Shown piece by piece: positions 33,471-47,840 of a stretch of 64,000 bases of DNA; the first letter of the stretch is position 1, and each line of letters begins with the position of its first letter. Position numbers and translations under genes: made by a program. Source of the DNA: Limnoperna fortunei (Eukaryota > Mollusca > Bivalvia > Mytilida > Modiolidae); the NCBI GenBank assembly GCA_944474755.1, contig OX104122.1:4675223-4739222 (forward strand). Reading direction: 5' to 3'. The notes under the pieces are model-generated. The model worked only from the letters and a program-made list of their open reading frames with translations. It had not been told where the DNA came from and ran no database searches.

Positions 33471-36400
33471 TCAGAGATACGTCTTTAGGCTTAATCATCA
33501 ATTCCGACTGCATTTATTTTATTTCCATACTTTAAACATTAAAACGGAGATACGTCTTTAGTCTTAATCATCAATTCCGACTGCATTTATTTTAATTCCA
33601 TACTTTAAACATTACAACGGAGATACGTCTTTAGTCTTAATCATCAATTCCGACTGCTTTTATTTTAATTCCATACTTTAAACATTACAACGGAGATACG
33701 TCTTTAGTCTTAATCATCAATTCCGACTGCATTTATTTTAATTCCATACTTTAAACATTACAACAGAGATACGTCTTTAGTCTTAATCATCAATTCCGAC
33801 TGCATTTATTTTAATTCCATACTTTAAACATTACAACAGAGATACGTCTTTAGTCTTAATCATCGATTACGACTGCTTTTATTTTAATTCCATACTTTAA
33901 ACATTACAACGGAGATACGTCTTTAGTCTTAATCATCAATTCCGACTGCATTTATTTTAATTCCATACTTTAAACATTACAACGGAGATACGTCTTTAGT
34001 CTTAATCATCAATTCCGACTGCATTTATTTTAATTCCATACTTTAAACATTACAACAGAGATACGTCTTTAGTCTTAATTATCAATTCCGACTGCATTCA
34101 TTTTAATTCCATACTTTAAACATTACAACAGAGATTCGTCTTTAGTCTTAATTATCAATGCCGACTGCTTTTATTTTAATTCCATACTTTAAACATTACA
34201 ACAGAGATACGTCTTTAGTCTTAATCATCAATTCCGACTGCATTTATTTTAATTCCATACTTTAAACATTACAACAGAGATACGTCTTTAGTCTTAATCA
34301 TCAATTCCGACTGCATTTATTTTAATTCCATACTTTAAACATTACAACAGAGATTCGTCTTTAGTCTTAATCATCAATTCCGACTGCATGTATTTTAATT
34401 CCATACTTTAAACATTAGAACAGAGATACGTCTTTAGTCTTAATCATCAATTCCGACTGCTTTTATTTTAATTCCATACTTTAAACATTACAACAGAGAT
34501 ACGTCTTTAGTCTTAATCATCAATTCCGACTGCATTTATTTTAATTCCATACTTTAAACATTACAACAGAGATACGTCTTTAGTCTTAATCATCAATTCC
34601 GACTGCATTTATTTTAATTCCATACTTTAAACATTACAACAGAGATACGTCTTTAGTCTTAATCATCAATTCCGACTGCATTTATTTTAATTCCATACTT
34701 TAAACATTACAATAGAGATACGTCTTTAGTCTTAATCATCGATTACGACTGCTTTTATTTTAATTCCATACTTTAAACATTACAACGGAGATACGTCTTT
34801 AGTCTGAATCATCAATTCCGACTGCATTTATTTTAATTCCATACTTTAAACATTACAACGGAGATACGTCTTTAGTCTTAATCATCAATTCCGACTGCAT
34901 TTATTTTAATTCCATACTTTAAACATTACAACAGAGATACGTCTTTAGTCTTAATCATCAATTCCGACTGCATTAATTTTAATTCCATACTTTAAACATT
35001 ACAACAGAGATACGTCTTTAGTCTTAATTATCAATTCCGACTCCTTTTATTTTAATTCCATACTTTAAAAATTGCAACAGAGATACGTCTTTAGTCTTAA
35101 TTACCAATTCCGACTGCATTTATTTTTATTCCACACTTTAAACATTACAACAGAGATACGCCTTTAGTCTTAATAATCAATTCCGACTGCTTTTATTTTA
35201 ATTCCATACTTTAAACATTACAACAGAGATACGTCTTTAGTCTTAATCATCAATTCCGACTGCATGTATTTTAATTCCATACTTTAAACATTAGAACAGA
35301 GATACGTCTTTAGTCTTAATCATCAATTCCGACTGCTTTTATTTTAATTCCATACTTTAAACATTACAACAGAGATACGTCTTTAGTCTTAATCATCAAT
35401 TCCGACTGCATTTATTTTAATTCCATACTTTAAACATTACAACAGAGATACGTCTTTAGTCTTAATCATCAATTCCGACTGCATTTATTTTAATTCCATA
35501 CTTCAAACATTACGACAGAGATACGTCTTTAGTCTTAATTATCAATTCCGACTGCATTTATTTTAATTCCATACTTTAAACATTACAACAGAGATACGTC
35601 TTTAGTCTTAATCATCAATTCCGACTGCATTTATTTTAATTCCATACTTTAAACATTACAACAGAGATACGTCTTTAGTCTTAATCATCAGTTAATTCCG
35701 ACTGCATTTATTTTAATTCCATACTTTAAACATTACAACAGAGATACGTCTTTAGTCTTAATCATCAATTCCGACTGCATTTATTTTAATTCCATACTTT
35801 AAACATTACAACAGAGATACGTCTTTAGTCGTAATCATCAATTCCGACTGCATTTATTTTAATTCCATACTTTAAACATTACAACAGAGATACGTCTTTA
35901 GTCTTAATCATCAATTCCGACTGCTTTTATTTTAATTCCATACTTTAAACATTACAACAGAGATACGTCTTTAGTCTTAATCATCAATTCCGACTGCATT
36001 TATTTTAATTCCATACTTTAAACATTACAACAGAGATACGTCTTTAGTCTTAATCATCAATTCCGGCTGCATTTATTTTAATTCCATACTTTAAACATTA
36101 CAACAGAGATACGTCTTTAGTCTTAATCATCAATTACGACTGCATTTATTTTAATTCCATACCTTAAACATTACAACAGAGATACGTCTTTAGTCTTAAT
36201 CATCAATTCCGACTGCTTTTATTTTAATTCCATACTTTAAACATTACAACAGAGATACGTCTTTAGTCTTAATCATCAATTCCGACTGCATTTATTTTAA
36301 TTCCATACTTTAAACATTACAACAGAGATACGTCTTTAGTCTTAATCATCAATTCCGACTGCATTTAGTTTAATTCCATACTTTAAACATTACAACAGAG

Positions 36401-39400
36401 ATACGTCTTTAGTCTTAATCAACAATTCCGACTGCATTTATTTTAATTCCATACTTTAAACATTACAACAGAGATACGTCTTTAGTCTTAATCATCAATT
36501 CCGACTGCATTTATTTTAATTCCATACTTTACACATTACAACAGAGATACGTCTTTAGTCTTAATCATCAATTCCGACTGCATTTATTTTAATTCCATAC
36601 TTTAAACATTACAACAGAGATACGTCTGTAGTCGTAATCATCAATTTCGACTGCATTTATTTTAATTCCATACTTTAAACATTACAACAGAGATACGTCT
36701 TTAGTCTTAATCATCAATTCCGACTGCATTTATTTTAATTCCATACTTTAAACATTACAACAGAGATACGTCTTTAGTCTTAATCATCAATTCCGACTGC
36801 TTTTATTTTAATTCCATACTTTAAACATTACAACAGAGATACGTCTTGAGTCTTAATCATCAATTCCGACTGCATTTATTTTAATTCCATACTTTAAACA
36901 TTACAACAGAGATACGTCTTTAGTCTTAATCATCAATTCCGACTGCATTTATTTTAATTCCATACTTTAAACATTACAACAGAGATACGTCTTTAGTCTT
37001 AATCATCAATTCCGATTGCTTTTATTTTAATTCCATACTTTAAACATTACAACAGAGATACGTCTTTAGTCTTAATCATCAATTCCGACTGCATTTATTT
37101 TAATTCCATACTTTAAACATTACAACAGAGATACGTCTTTAGTCTTAATCATCAATTCCGACTGCATTTATTTTAATTCCATACTTTAAACATTACAACA
37201 GAGATACGTCTTTAGTCTTAATCAACAATTCCGACTGCATTTATTTTAATTCCATACTTTAAACATTACAACAGAGATACGACTTTAGTCTTAATCATCA
37301 ATTCCGACTGCATTTATTTTAATTCCATACTTTAAACATTACAACAGAGATACGTCTTTAGTCTTAATCATCAATTCCGACTGCATTTATTTTAATTCCA
37401 TACTTTAAACATTACAACAGAGATACGTCTTTAGTCGTAATCATCAATTTCGACTGCATTTATTTTAATTCCATACTTTAAACATTACAACAGAGATACG
37501 TCTTTAGTCTTAATCATCAATTCCGACTGCATTTATTTTAATTCCATACTTTAAACATTACAACAGAGATACGTCTTTAGTCTTAATCATCAATTCCGAC
37601 TGCTTTTATTTTAATTCCATACTTTAAACATTACAACAGAGATACGTCGTTAGTCCTAATCATCAATTCCGACTGCTTTTATTTTAATTCCATACTTTAA
37701 ACATTACAACGGAGATACGTCTTTAGTCTTAATCATCAATTCCGACTGCATTTATTTTAATTCCATACTTTAAACATTACATCAGAGATACGTCTTTAGG
37801 CTTAATCATCAATTCCGACTGCATTTATTTTAATTCCATACTTTAAACATTACAACGGAGATACGTCTTTAGTCTTAATCATCAATTCCGACTGCATTTA
37901 TTTTATTTCCATACTTTAAACATTACAACGGAGATACGTCTTTAGTCTTAATCATCAATTCCGACTGCATTTATTTTAATTCCATACTTTAAACATTACA
38001 ACGGAGATACGTCTTTAGTGTTAATCATCAATTCCGACTGCTTTTTTTTTAATTCCATACTTTAAACATTACAACAGAGATACGTCTTTAGTCTTAATCA
38101 TCAATTCCGACTGCATTTATTTTAATTCCATACTTTAAACATTACAACAGAGATACGTCTTTAGTCTTAATCATCAATTCCGACTGCATTTATTTTAATT
38201 CCATACTTTAAACATTACAACAGAGATACGTCTTTAGTCTTAATCATCGATTACGACTGCTTTTATTTTAATTCCATACTTTAAACATTACAACGGAGAT
38301 ACGTCTTTAGTCTTAATCATCAATTCCGACTGCATTTATTTTAATTCCATACTTTAAACATTACAACGGAGATACGTCTTTAGTCTTAATCATCAATTCC
38401 GACTGCATTTATTTTAATTCCATACTTTAAACATTACAACAGAGATACGTCTTTAGTCTTAATCATCAATTCCGACTGCATTAATTTTAATTCCATACTT
38501 TAAACATTACAACAGAGATACGTCTTTAGTCTTAATTATCAATTCCGACTGCATTTATTTTAATTCCATACTTTAAAAATTGCAACAGAGATACGTCTTT
38601 AGTCTTAATTATCAATTCCGACTGCATTTATTTTTATTCCATACTTTAAACATTACAACAGAGATACGTCTTTAGTCTTAATAATCAATTCCGACTGCTT
38701 TTATTTTAATTCCATACTTTAAACATTACAACAGAGATACGTCTTTAGTCTTAATCATCAATTCCGACTGCATTTATTTTAATTCCATACTTTAAACATT
38801 ACAACAGAGATACGTCTTTAGTCTTAATCATCAATTCCGACAGCATTTATTTTAATTCCATACTTTAAACATTACAACAGAGATACGTCTTTAGACTTAA
38901 TTATCAATTCCGACTGCATTTATTTTAATTCCATACTTTCAACATTACAACAGAGATACGTCTTTAGTCTTAATCATCAATTCCGACTGCTTTTATTTTA
39001 ATTCCATACTTTAAACATTACAACAGAGATACGTCTTTAGTCTTAATCATCAATTCCGACTGCATTTATTTTAATTCCATACTTTAAACATTACAACGGA
39101 GATACGTCTTTAGTCTTAATCATCAATTCCGACTGCATTTATTTTAATTCCATACTTTAAACATTACAACAGAGATACGTCTTTAGTCTTAATCATCAAT
39201 TCCGACTGCTTTTATTTTAATTCCATACTTTAAAAATTACAACAGAGATACGTCTTTAGTCTTAATTATCAATTCCGACTGCATTTATTTTTATTCCATA
39301 CTTTAAACATTACAACAGAGATACGTCTTTAGTCTTAATCATCAATTCCGACTGCTTTTATTTTAATTCCATACTTTAAACATTACAACAGAGATACGTC

Positions 39401-39830
39401 TTTAGTCTTAATCATCAATTCCGACTGCATTTATTTTAATTCCATACTTTAAACATTACAACGGAGATACGTCTCTAGTCTTAATCATCAATTCCGACTG
39501 CATTTATTTTAATTCCATACTTTAAACATTACAACAGAGATACGTCTTTAGTCTTAATCATCAAATTCGACTGCATTTATTTTAATTCCATACTTTAAAC
39601 ATTACAACAGAGATACGTCTTTAGTCTTAATTATCAATTCCGACTGCATTCATTTTAATTCCATACTTTAAACATTACAACAGAGATTCGTCTTTAGTCT
39701 TAATCATCAATGCCGACTGCATTTATTTTAATTCCATACTTTAAACATTACAACAGAGATACGTCTTTAGTCTTAATCATCAATTCCGACTGCATTTATT
39801 TTAATTCCATACTTTAAACATTACAACGGA

Positions 39831-42800
39831 GATACGTCTATAGTCTTAATCATCAATTCCGACTGCATTTATTTTAATTCCATACTTTAAACATTACAAC
39901 AGAGATACGTCTTTAGTCTTAATCATCAATTCCGACTGCTTTTATTTTAATTCCATACTTTAAACATTACAACAGAGATACGTCTTTAGTCTTAATAATC
40001 AATTCCGACTGCATTTATTTTAATTCCATACTTTAAACATTACAACAGAGATACGTCTTTAGTCTTAATCATCAATTCCGACTGCATTTATTTTAATTCC
40101 ATACTTTAAACATTACAACAGAGATACGTCTTTAGTCTTAATCATCAATTCCGACTGCATTTATTTTAATTCCATACTTTAAACATTACAACAGAGATAC
40201 GTCTTTAGTCTTAATCATCAATTCCGACTGCATTTATTTTAATTCCATACTTTAAACATTACAACAGATATACGTCTTTAGTCTTAATCATCAATTCCGA
40301 CTGCATTTATTTTAATTCCATACTTTAAACATTACAACAGAGATACGTCTTTAGTCTTAATCATCAATTCCAACTGCATTTATTTTAATTCCATACTTTA
40401 AACATTACAACAGAGATACGTCTTTAGTCTTAATCATCAATTCCGACTGCTTTTATTTTAATTCCATACTTTAAACATTACAACAGAGACACGTCTTTAG
40501 TCTTAATCATCAATTCCGACTGCATTTATTTTAATTCCATACTTTAAACATTACAACAGAGATTCGTCTTTAGTCTTAATCATCAATTCCGACTGCATGT
40601 ATTTTAATTCCATACTTTAAACATTAGAACAGAGATACGTCTTTAGTCTTAATCATCAATTCCGACTGCTTTTATTTTAATTCCATACTTTAAACATTAC
40701 AACAGAGATACGTCTTTAGTCTTAATCATCAATTCCGACTGCATTTATTTTAATTCCATACTTTAAACATTACAACAGAGATACGTCTTTAGTCTTAATC
40801 ATCAATTCCGACTGCATTTATTTTAATTCCATACTTTAAACATTACAACAGAGATACGTCTTTAGTCTTAATAATCAATTCCGACTGCATTTATTTTAAT
40901 TCCATACTTTAAACATTACAACAGAGATACGTCTTTAGTCTTAATCATCAATTAATTCCGACTGCATTTATTTTAATTCCATACTTTAAACATTACAACA
41001 GAGATACGTCTTTAGTCTTAATCATCAATTCCGACTGCATTTATTTTAATTCCATACTTTAAACATTACAACAGAGATACGTCTTTAGTCTTAATCATCA
41101 ATTCCGACTGCATTTATTTTAATTCCATACTTTAAACATTACAACAGAGATACGTCTTTAGTCTTAATCAACAATTAATTCCGACTGCATTTATTTTAAT
41201 TCCATACTTTAAACATTACAACAGAGATACGTCTTTAGTCTTAATCATCAATTCCGACTGCATTTATTTTAATTCCATACTTTAAATATTACAACAGAGA
41301 TACGTCTTTAGTCTTAATCATCAATTCCGACTGCATTTATTTTAATTCCATACTTTAAACATTACAACAGAGATACGTCTTTAGTCTTAATCGTCAATTC
41401 CGACTGCATTTATTTTAATTCCATACTTTAAACATTACAACAGAGATACGTCTTTAGTCTTAATCATCAATTCCGACTGCATTTATTTTAATTCCATACT
41501 TTAAACATTACAACAGAGATACGTCTTTAGTCTTAATCATCAATTCCGACTGCATTTATTTTAATTCCATACTTTAAACATTACAACAGAGATACGTCTT
41601 TAGTCTTAATCATCAATTCCGACTGCTTTTATTTTAATTCCATACTTTAAAAATTACAACAGAGATACGTCTTTAGTCTTAATTATCAATTCCGACTGCA
41701 TTTATTTTTATTCCATACTTTAAACATTACAACAGAGATACGTCTTTAGTCTTAATCATCAATTCCGACTGCATTTATTTTAATTCCATACTTTAAACAT
41801 TACAACAGAGATACGTCTTTAGTCTTAATCATCAATTCCGACTGCATTTATTTTAATTCCATACTTTAAACATTACAACGGAGATACGTCTCTAGTCTTA
41901 ATCATCAATTCCGACTGCATTTATTTTAATTCCATACTTTAAACATTACAACAGAGATACGTCTTTAGTCTTAATCATCAAATTCGACTGCATTTATTTT
42001 AATTCCATACTTTAAACATTACAACAGAGATACGTCTTTAGTCTTAATTATCAATTCCGACTGCATTAATTTTAATTCCATACTTTAAACATTACAACAG
42101 AGATTCGTCTTTAGTCTTAATCATCAATGCCGACTGCATTTATTTTAATTCCATACTTTAAACATTACAACAGAGATACGTCTTTAGTCTTAATCATCAA
42201 TTCCGACTGCATTTATTTTAATTCCATACTTTAAACATTACAACGGAGATACGTCTATAGTCTTAATCATCAATTCCGACTGCATTTATTTTAATTCCAT
42301 ACTTTAAACATTACAACAGAGATACGTCTTTAGTCTTAATCATCAATTCCGACTGCTTTTATTTTAATTCCATACTTTAAACATTACAACAGAGATACGT
42401 CTTTAGTCTTAATAATCAATTCCGACTGCATTTATTTTAATTCCATACTTTAAACATTACAACAGAGATACGTCTTTAGTCTTAATCATCAATTCCGACT
42501 GCATTTATTTTAATTCCATACTTTAAACATTACAACAGAGATACGTCTTTAGTCTTAATCATCAATTCCGACTGCATTTATTTTAATTCCATACTTTAAA
42601 CATTACAACAGAGATACGTCTTTAGTCTTAATCAGCAATTCCGACTGCATTTATTTTAATTCCATACTTTAAACATTACAACAGATATACGTCTTTAGTC
42701 TTAATCATCAATTCCGACTGCATTTATTTTAATTCCATACTTTAAACATTACAACAGAGATACGTCTTTAGTCTTAATCATCAATTCCAACTGCATTTAT

Positions 42801-44883
42801 TTTAATTCCATACTTTAAACATTACAACAGAGATACGTCTTTAGTCTTAATCATCAATTCCGACTGCTTTTATTTTAATTCCATACTTTAAACATTACAA
42901 CAGAGACACGTCTTTAGTCTTAATCATCAATTCCGACTGCATTTATTTTAATTCCATACTTTAAACATTACAACAGAGATTCGTCTTTAGTCTTAATCAT
43001 CAATTCCGACTGCATGTATTTTAATTCCATACTTTAAACATTACAACAGAGACACGTCTTTAGTCTTAATCATCAATTCCGACTGCATTTATTTTAATTC
43101 CATACTTTAAACATTACAACAGATATACGTCTTTAGTCTTAATCATCAATTCCGACTGCATTTATTTTAATTCCATACTTTAAACATTACAACAGAGATA
43201 CGTCTTTAGTCTTAATCATCAATTCCAACTGCATTTATTTTAATTCCATACTTTAAACATTACAACAGAGATACGTCTTTAGTCTTAATCATCAATTCCG
43301 ACTGCTTTTATTTTAATTCCATACTTTAAACATTACAACAGAGACACGTCTTTAGTCTTAATCATCAATTCCGACTGCATTTATTTTAATTCCATACTTT
43401 AAACATTACAACAGAGATTCGTCTTTAGTCTTAATCATCAATTCCGACTGCATGTATTTTAATTCCATACTTTAAACATTAGAACAGAGATACGTCTTTA
43501 GTCTTAATCATCAATTCCGACTGCTTTTATTTTAATTCCATACTTTAAACATTACAACAGAGATACGTCTTTAGTCTTAATCATCAATTCCGACTGCATT
43601 TATTTTAATTCCATACTTTAAACATTACAACAGAGATACGTCTTTAGTCTTAATCATCAATTCCGACTGCATTTATTTTAATTCCATACTTTAAACATTA
43701 CAACAGAGATACGTCTTTAGTCTTAATCATCAATTCCGACTGCATTTATTTTAATTCCATACTTTAAACATTACAACAGAGATACGTCTTTAGTCTTAAT
43801 CATCAGTTAATTCCGACTGCATTTATTTTAATTCCATACTTTAAACATTACAACAGAGATACGTCTTTAGTCTTAATCATCAATTCCGACTGCATTTATT
43901 TTAATTCCATACTTTAAACATTACAACAGAGATACGTCTTTAGTCTTAATCATCAATTCCGACTGCATTTATTTTAATTCCATACTTTAAACATTACAAC
44001 AGAGATACGTCTTTAGTCTTAATCAACAATTAATTCCGACTGCATTTATTTTAATTCCATACTTTAAACATTACAACAGAGATACGTCTTTAGTCTTAAT
44101 CATCAATTCCGACTGCATTTATTTTAATTCCATACTTTAAATATTACAACAGAGATACGTCTTTAGTCTTAATCATCAATTCCGACTGCATTTATTTTAA
44201 TTCCATACTTTAAACATTACAACAGAGATACGTCTTTAGTCTTAATCGTCAATTCCGACTGCATTTATTTTAATTCCATACTTTAAAAATTACAACAGAG
44301 ATACGTCTTTAGTCTTAATCATCAATTCCGACTGCATTTATTTTTATTCCATACTTTAAACATTACAACAGAGATACGTCTTTAGTCTTAATCATCAATT
44401 CCGACTGCTTTTATTTTAATTCCATACTTTAAACATTACAACAGAGATACGTCTTTAGTCTTAATCATCAATTCCGACTGCATTTATTTTAATTCCATAC
44501 TTTAAACATTACAACGGAGATACGTCTCTAGTCTTAATCATCAATTCCGACTGCATTTATTTTAATTCCATACTTTAAACATTACAACAGAGATACGTCT
44601 TTAGTCTTAATCATCAAATTCGACTGCATTTATTTTAATTCCATACTTTAAACATTACAACAGGGATACGTCTTTAGTCTTAATTATCAATTCCGACTGC
44701 ATTCATTTTAATTCCATACTTTAAACATTACAACAGAGATTCGTCTTTAGTCTTAATCATCAATGCCGACTGCATTTATTTTAATTCCATACTTTAAACA
44801 TTACAACAGAGATACGTCTTTAGTCTTAATCATCAATTCCGACTGCATTTATTTTAATTCCATACTTTAAACATTACAACGGA
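39831..44883. repeat. Higher-order blocks of 33 and 36 monomers
   Basis: GATACGTCTATAGTC marks 39831, 42248 and 44884. The spacings are 2417 (33 x 73 + 8) and 2636 (36 x 73 + 8). The extra 8 bp fit two 4-bp AATT-type insertions per block (near 40951 and 41172, and near 43804 and 44030). Confidence 0.8.
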
Positions 44884-46960
44884 GATACGTCTATAGTCTT
44901 AATCATCAATTCCGACTGCATTTATTTTAATTCCATACTTTAAACATTACAACAGAGATACGTCTTTAGTCTTAATCATCAATTCCGACTGCTTTTATTT
45001 TAATTCCATACTTTAAACATTACAACAGAGATACGTCTTTAGTCTTAATAATCAATTCCGACTGCATTTATTTTAATTCCATACTTTAAACATTACAACA
45101 GAGATACGTCTTTAGTCTTAATCATCAATTCCGACTGCATTTATTTTAATTCCATACTTTAAACATTACAACAGAGATACGTCTTTAGTCTTAATCATCA
45201 ATTCCGACTGCATGTATTTTAATTCCATACTTTAAACATTACAACAGAGATACGTCTTTAGTCTTAATCATCAATTCCGACTGCATTTATTTTAATTCCA
45301 TACTTTAAACATTACAACAGATATACGTCTTTAGTCTTAATCATCAATTCCGACTGCATTTATTTTAATTCCATACTTTAAACATTACAACAGAGATACG
45401 TCTTTAGTCTTAATCATCAATTCCAACTGCATTTATTTTAATTCCATACTTTAAACATTACAACAGAGATACGTCTTTAGTCTTAATCATCAATTCCGAC
45501 TGCTTTTATTTTAATTCCATACTTTAAACATTACAACAGAGACACGTCTTTAGTCTTAATCATCAATTCCGACTGCATTTATTTTAATTCCATACTTTAA
45601 ACATTACAAAAGAAATTCGTCTTTAGTCTTAATCATCAATTCCGACTGCATGTATTTTAATTCCATACTTTAAACATTAGAACAGAGATACGTCTTTAGT
45701 CTTAATCATCAATTCCGACTGCTTTTATTTTAATTCCATACTTTAAACATTACAACAGAGATACGTCTTTAGTCTTAATCATCAATTCCGACTGCATTTA
45801 TTTTAATTCCATACTTTAAACATTACAACAGAGATACGTCTTTAGTCTTAATCATCAATTCCGACTGCATTTATTTTAATTCCATACTTTAAACATTACA
45901 ACAGAGATACGTCTTTAGTCTTAATCATCAATTCCGACTGCATTTATTTTAATTCCATACTTTAAACATTACAACAGAGATACGTCTTTAGTCTTAATCA
46001 TCAATTAATTCCGACTGCATTTATTTTAATTCCATACTTTAAACATTACAACAGAGATACGTCTTTAGTCTTAATCATCAATTCCGACTGCATTTATTTT
46101 AATTCCATACTTTAAACATTACAACAGAGATACGTCTTTAGTCTTAATCATCAATTCCGACTGCATTTATTTTAATTCCATACTTTAAACATTACAACAG
46201 AGATACGTCTTTAGTCTTAATCATCAATTAATTCCGACTGCATTTATTTAATTCCATACTTTAAACATTACAACAGAGATACGTCTTTAGTCTTAATCAT
46301 CAATTCCGACTGCATTTATTTTAATTCCATACTTTAAACATTACAACAGAGATACGTCTTTAGTCTTAATCATCAATTCCGACTGCATTTATTTTAATTC
46401 CATACTTTAAACATTACAACAGAGATACGTCTTTAGTCTTAATCGTCAATTCCGACTGCATTTATTTTAATTCCATACTTTAAACATTACAACAGAGATA
46501 CGTCTTTAGTCTTAATCATCAATTCCGACTGCATTTATTTTAATTCCATACTTTAAACATTACAACAGAGATACGTCTTTAGTCTTAATCATCAATTCCG
46601 ACTGCATTTATTTTAATTCCATACTTTAAACATTACAACAGAGATTCGTCTTTAGTCTTAATCATCAATTCCGACTGCATTTATTTTAATTCCATACTTT
46701 AAACATTACAACAGAGATACGTCTTTAGTCTTAATCATCAATTCCGACTGCATTTATTTTAATTCCATACTTTAAACATTACAACGGAGATACGTCTTTA
46801 GTCTTAATCATCAATTCCGACTGCTTTTATTTTAATTCCATACTTTAAACATTACAACAGAGATACGTCTTTAGTCTTAATCATCAATTCCGACTGCTTT
46901 TATTTTAATTCCATACTTTAAACATTACAACGGAGATACGTCTTTAGTCTTAATCATCAA

Positions 46961-47840
46961 TTTCGACTGAATTTATTTTAATTCCATACTTTAAACATTA
47001 CAACGGAGATACGTCTTTAGTCTTAATAATCAATTCCGACTGCTTTTATTTTAATTCCATACTTTAAACAGTACAACAGAGATACGTCTTTAGTCTTAAT
47101 CATCAATTAATTCCGACTGCATTTATTTTAATTCCATACTTTAAACATTACAACAGAGATACGTCTTTAGTCTTAATCATCAATTCCGACTGCATTTATT
47201 TTAATTCCATACTTTAAACATTACAACAGAGATACGTCTTTAGTCTTAATCATCAATTCCGACTGCATTTATTTTAATTCCATACTTTAAACATTACAAC
47301 AGAGATACGTCTTTAGTCTTAATCGTCAATTCCGACTGCATTTATTTTAATTCCATACTTTAAACATTACAACAGAGATACGTCTTTAGTCTTAATCATC
47401 AATTCCGACTGCATTTATTTTAATTCCATACTTTAAACATTACAACAGAGATACGTCTTTAGTCTTAATCATCAATTCCGACTGCATTTATTTTAATTCC
47501 ATACTTTAAACATTACAACAGAGATTCGTCTTTAGTCTAAATCATCAATTCCGACTGCATTTATTTTAATTCCATACTTTAAACATTACAACAGAGATAC
47601 GTCTTTAGTCTTAATCATCAATTCCGACTGCATTTATTTTAATTCCATACTTTAAACATTACAACGGAGATACGTCTTTAGTCTTAATCATCAATTCCGA
47701 CTGCTTTTATTTTAATTCCATACTTTAAACATTACAACAGAGATACGTCTTTAGTCTTAATCATCAATTCCGACTGCTTTTATTTTAATTCCATACTTTA
47801 AACATTACAACGGAGATACGTCTTTAGTCTTAATCATCAA
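46961..47840. repeat. Higher-order block of 12 monomers
   Basis: TTTCGACTGAATTTATT occurs at 46961 and 47841, 880 bp apart (12 x 73 + 4). The 4 bp come from one TCAATTAATTCC insertion near 47106. Neighbouring variants (TTTAAACAGTACAACAG) recur with the same spacing. Confidence 0.8.
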
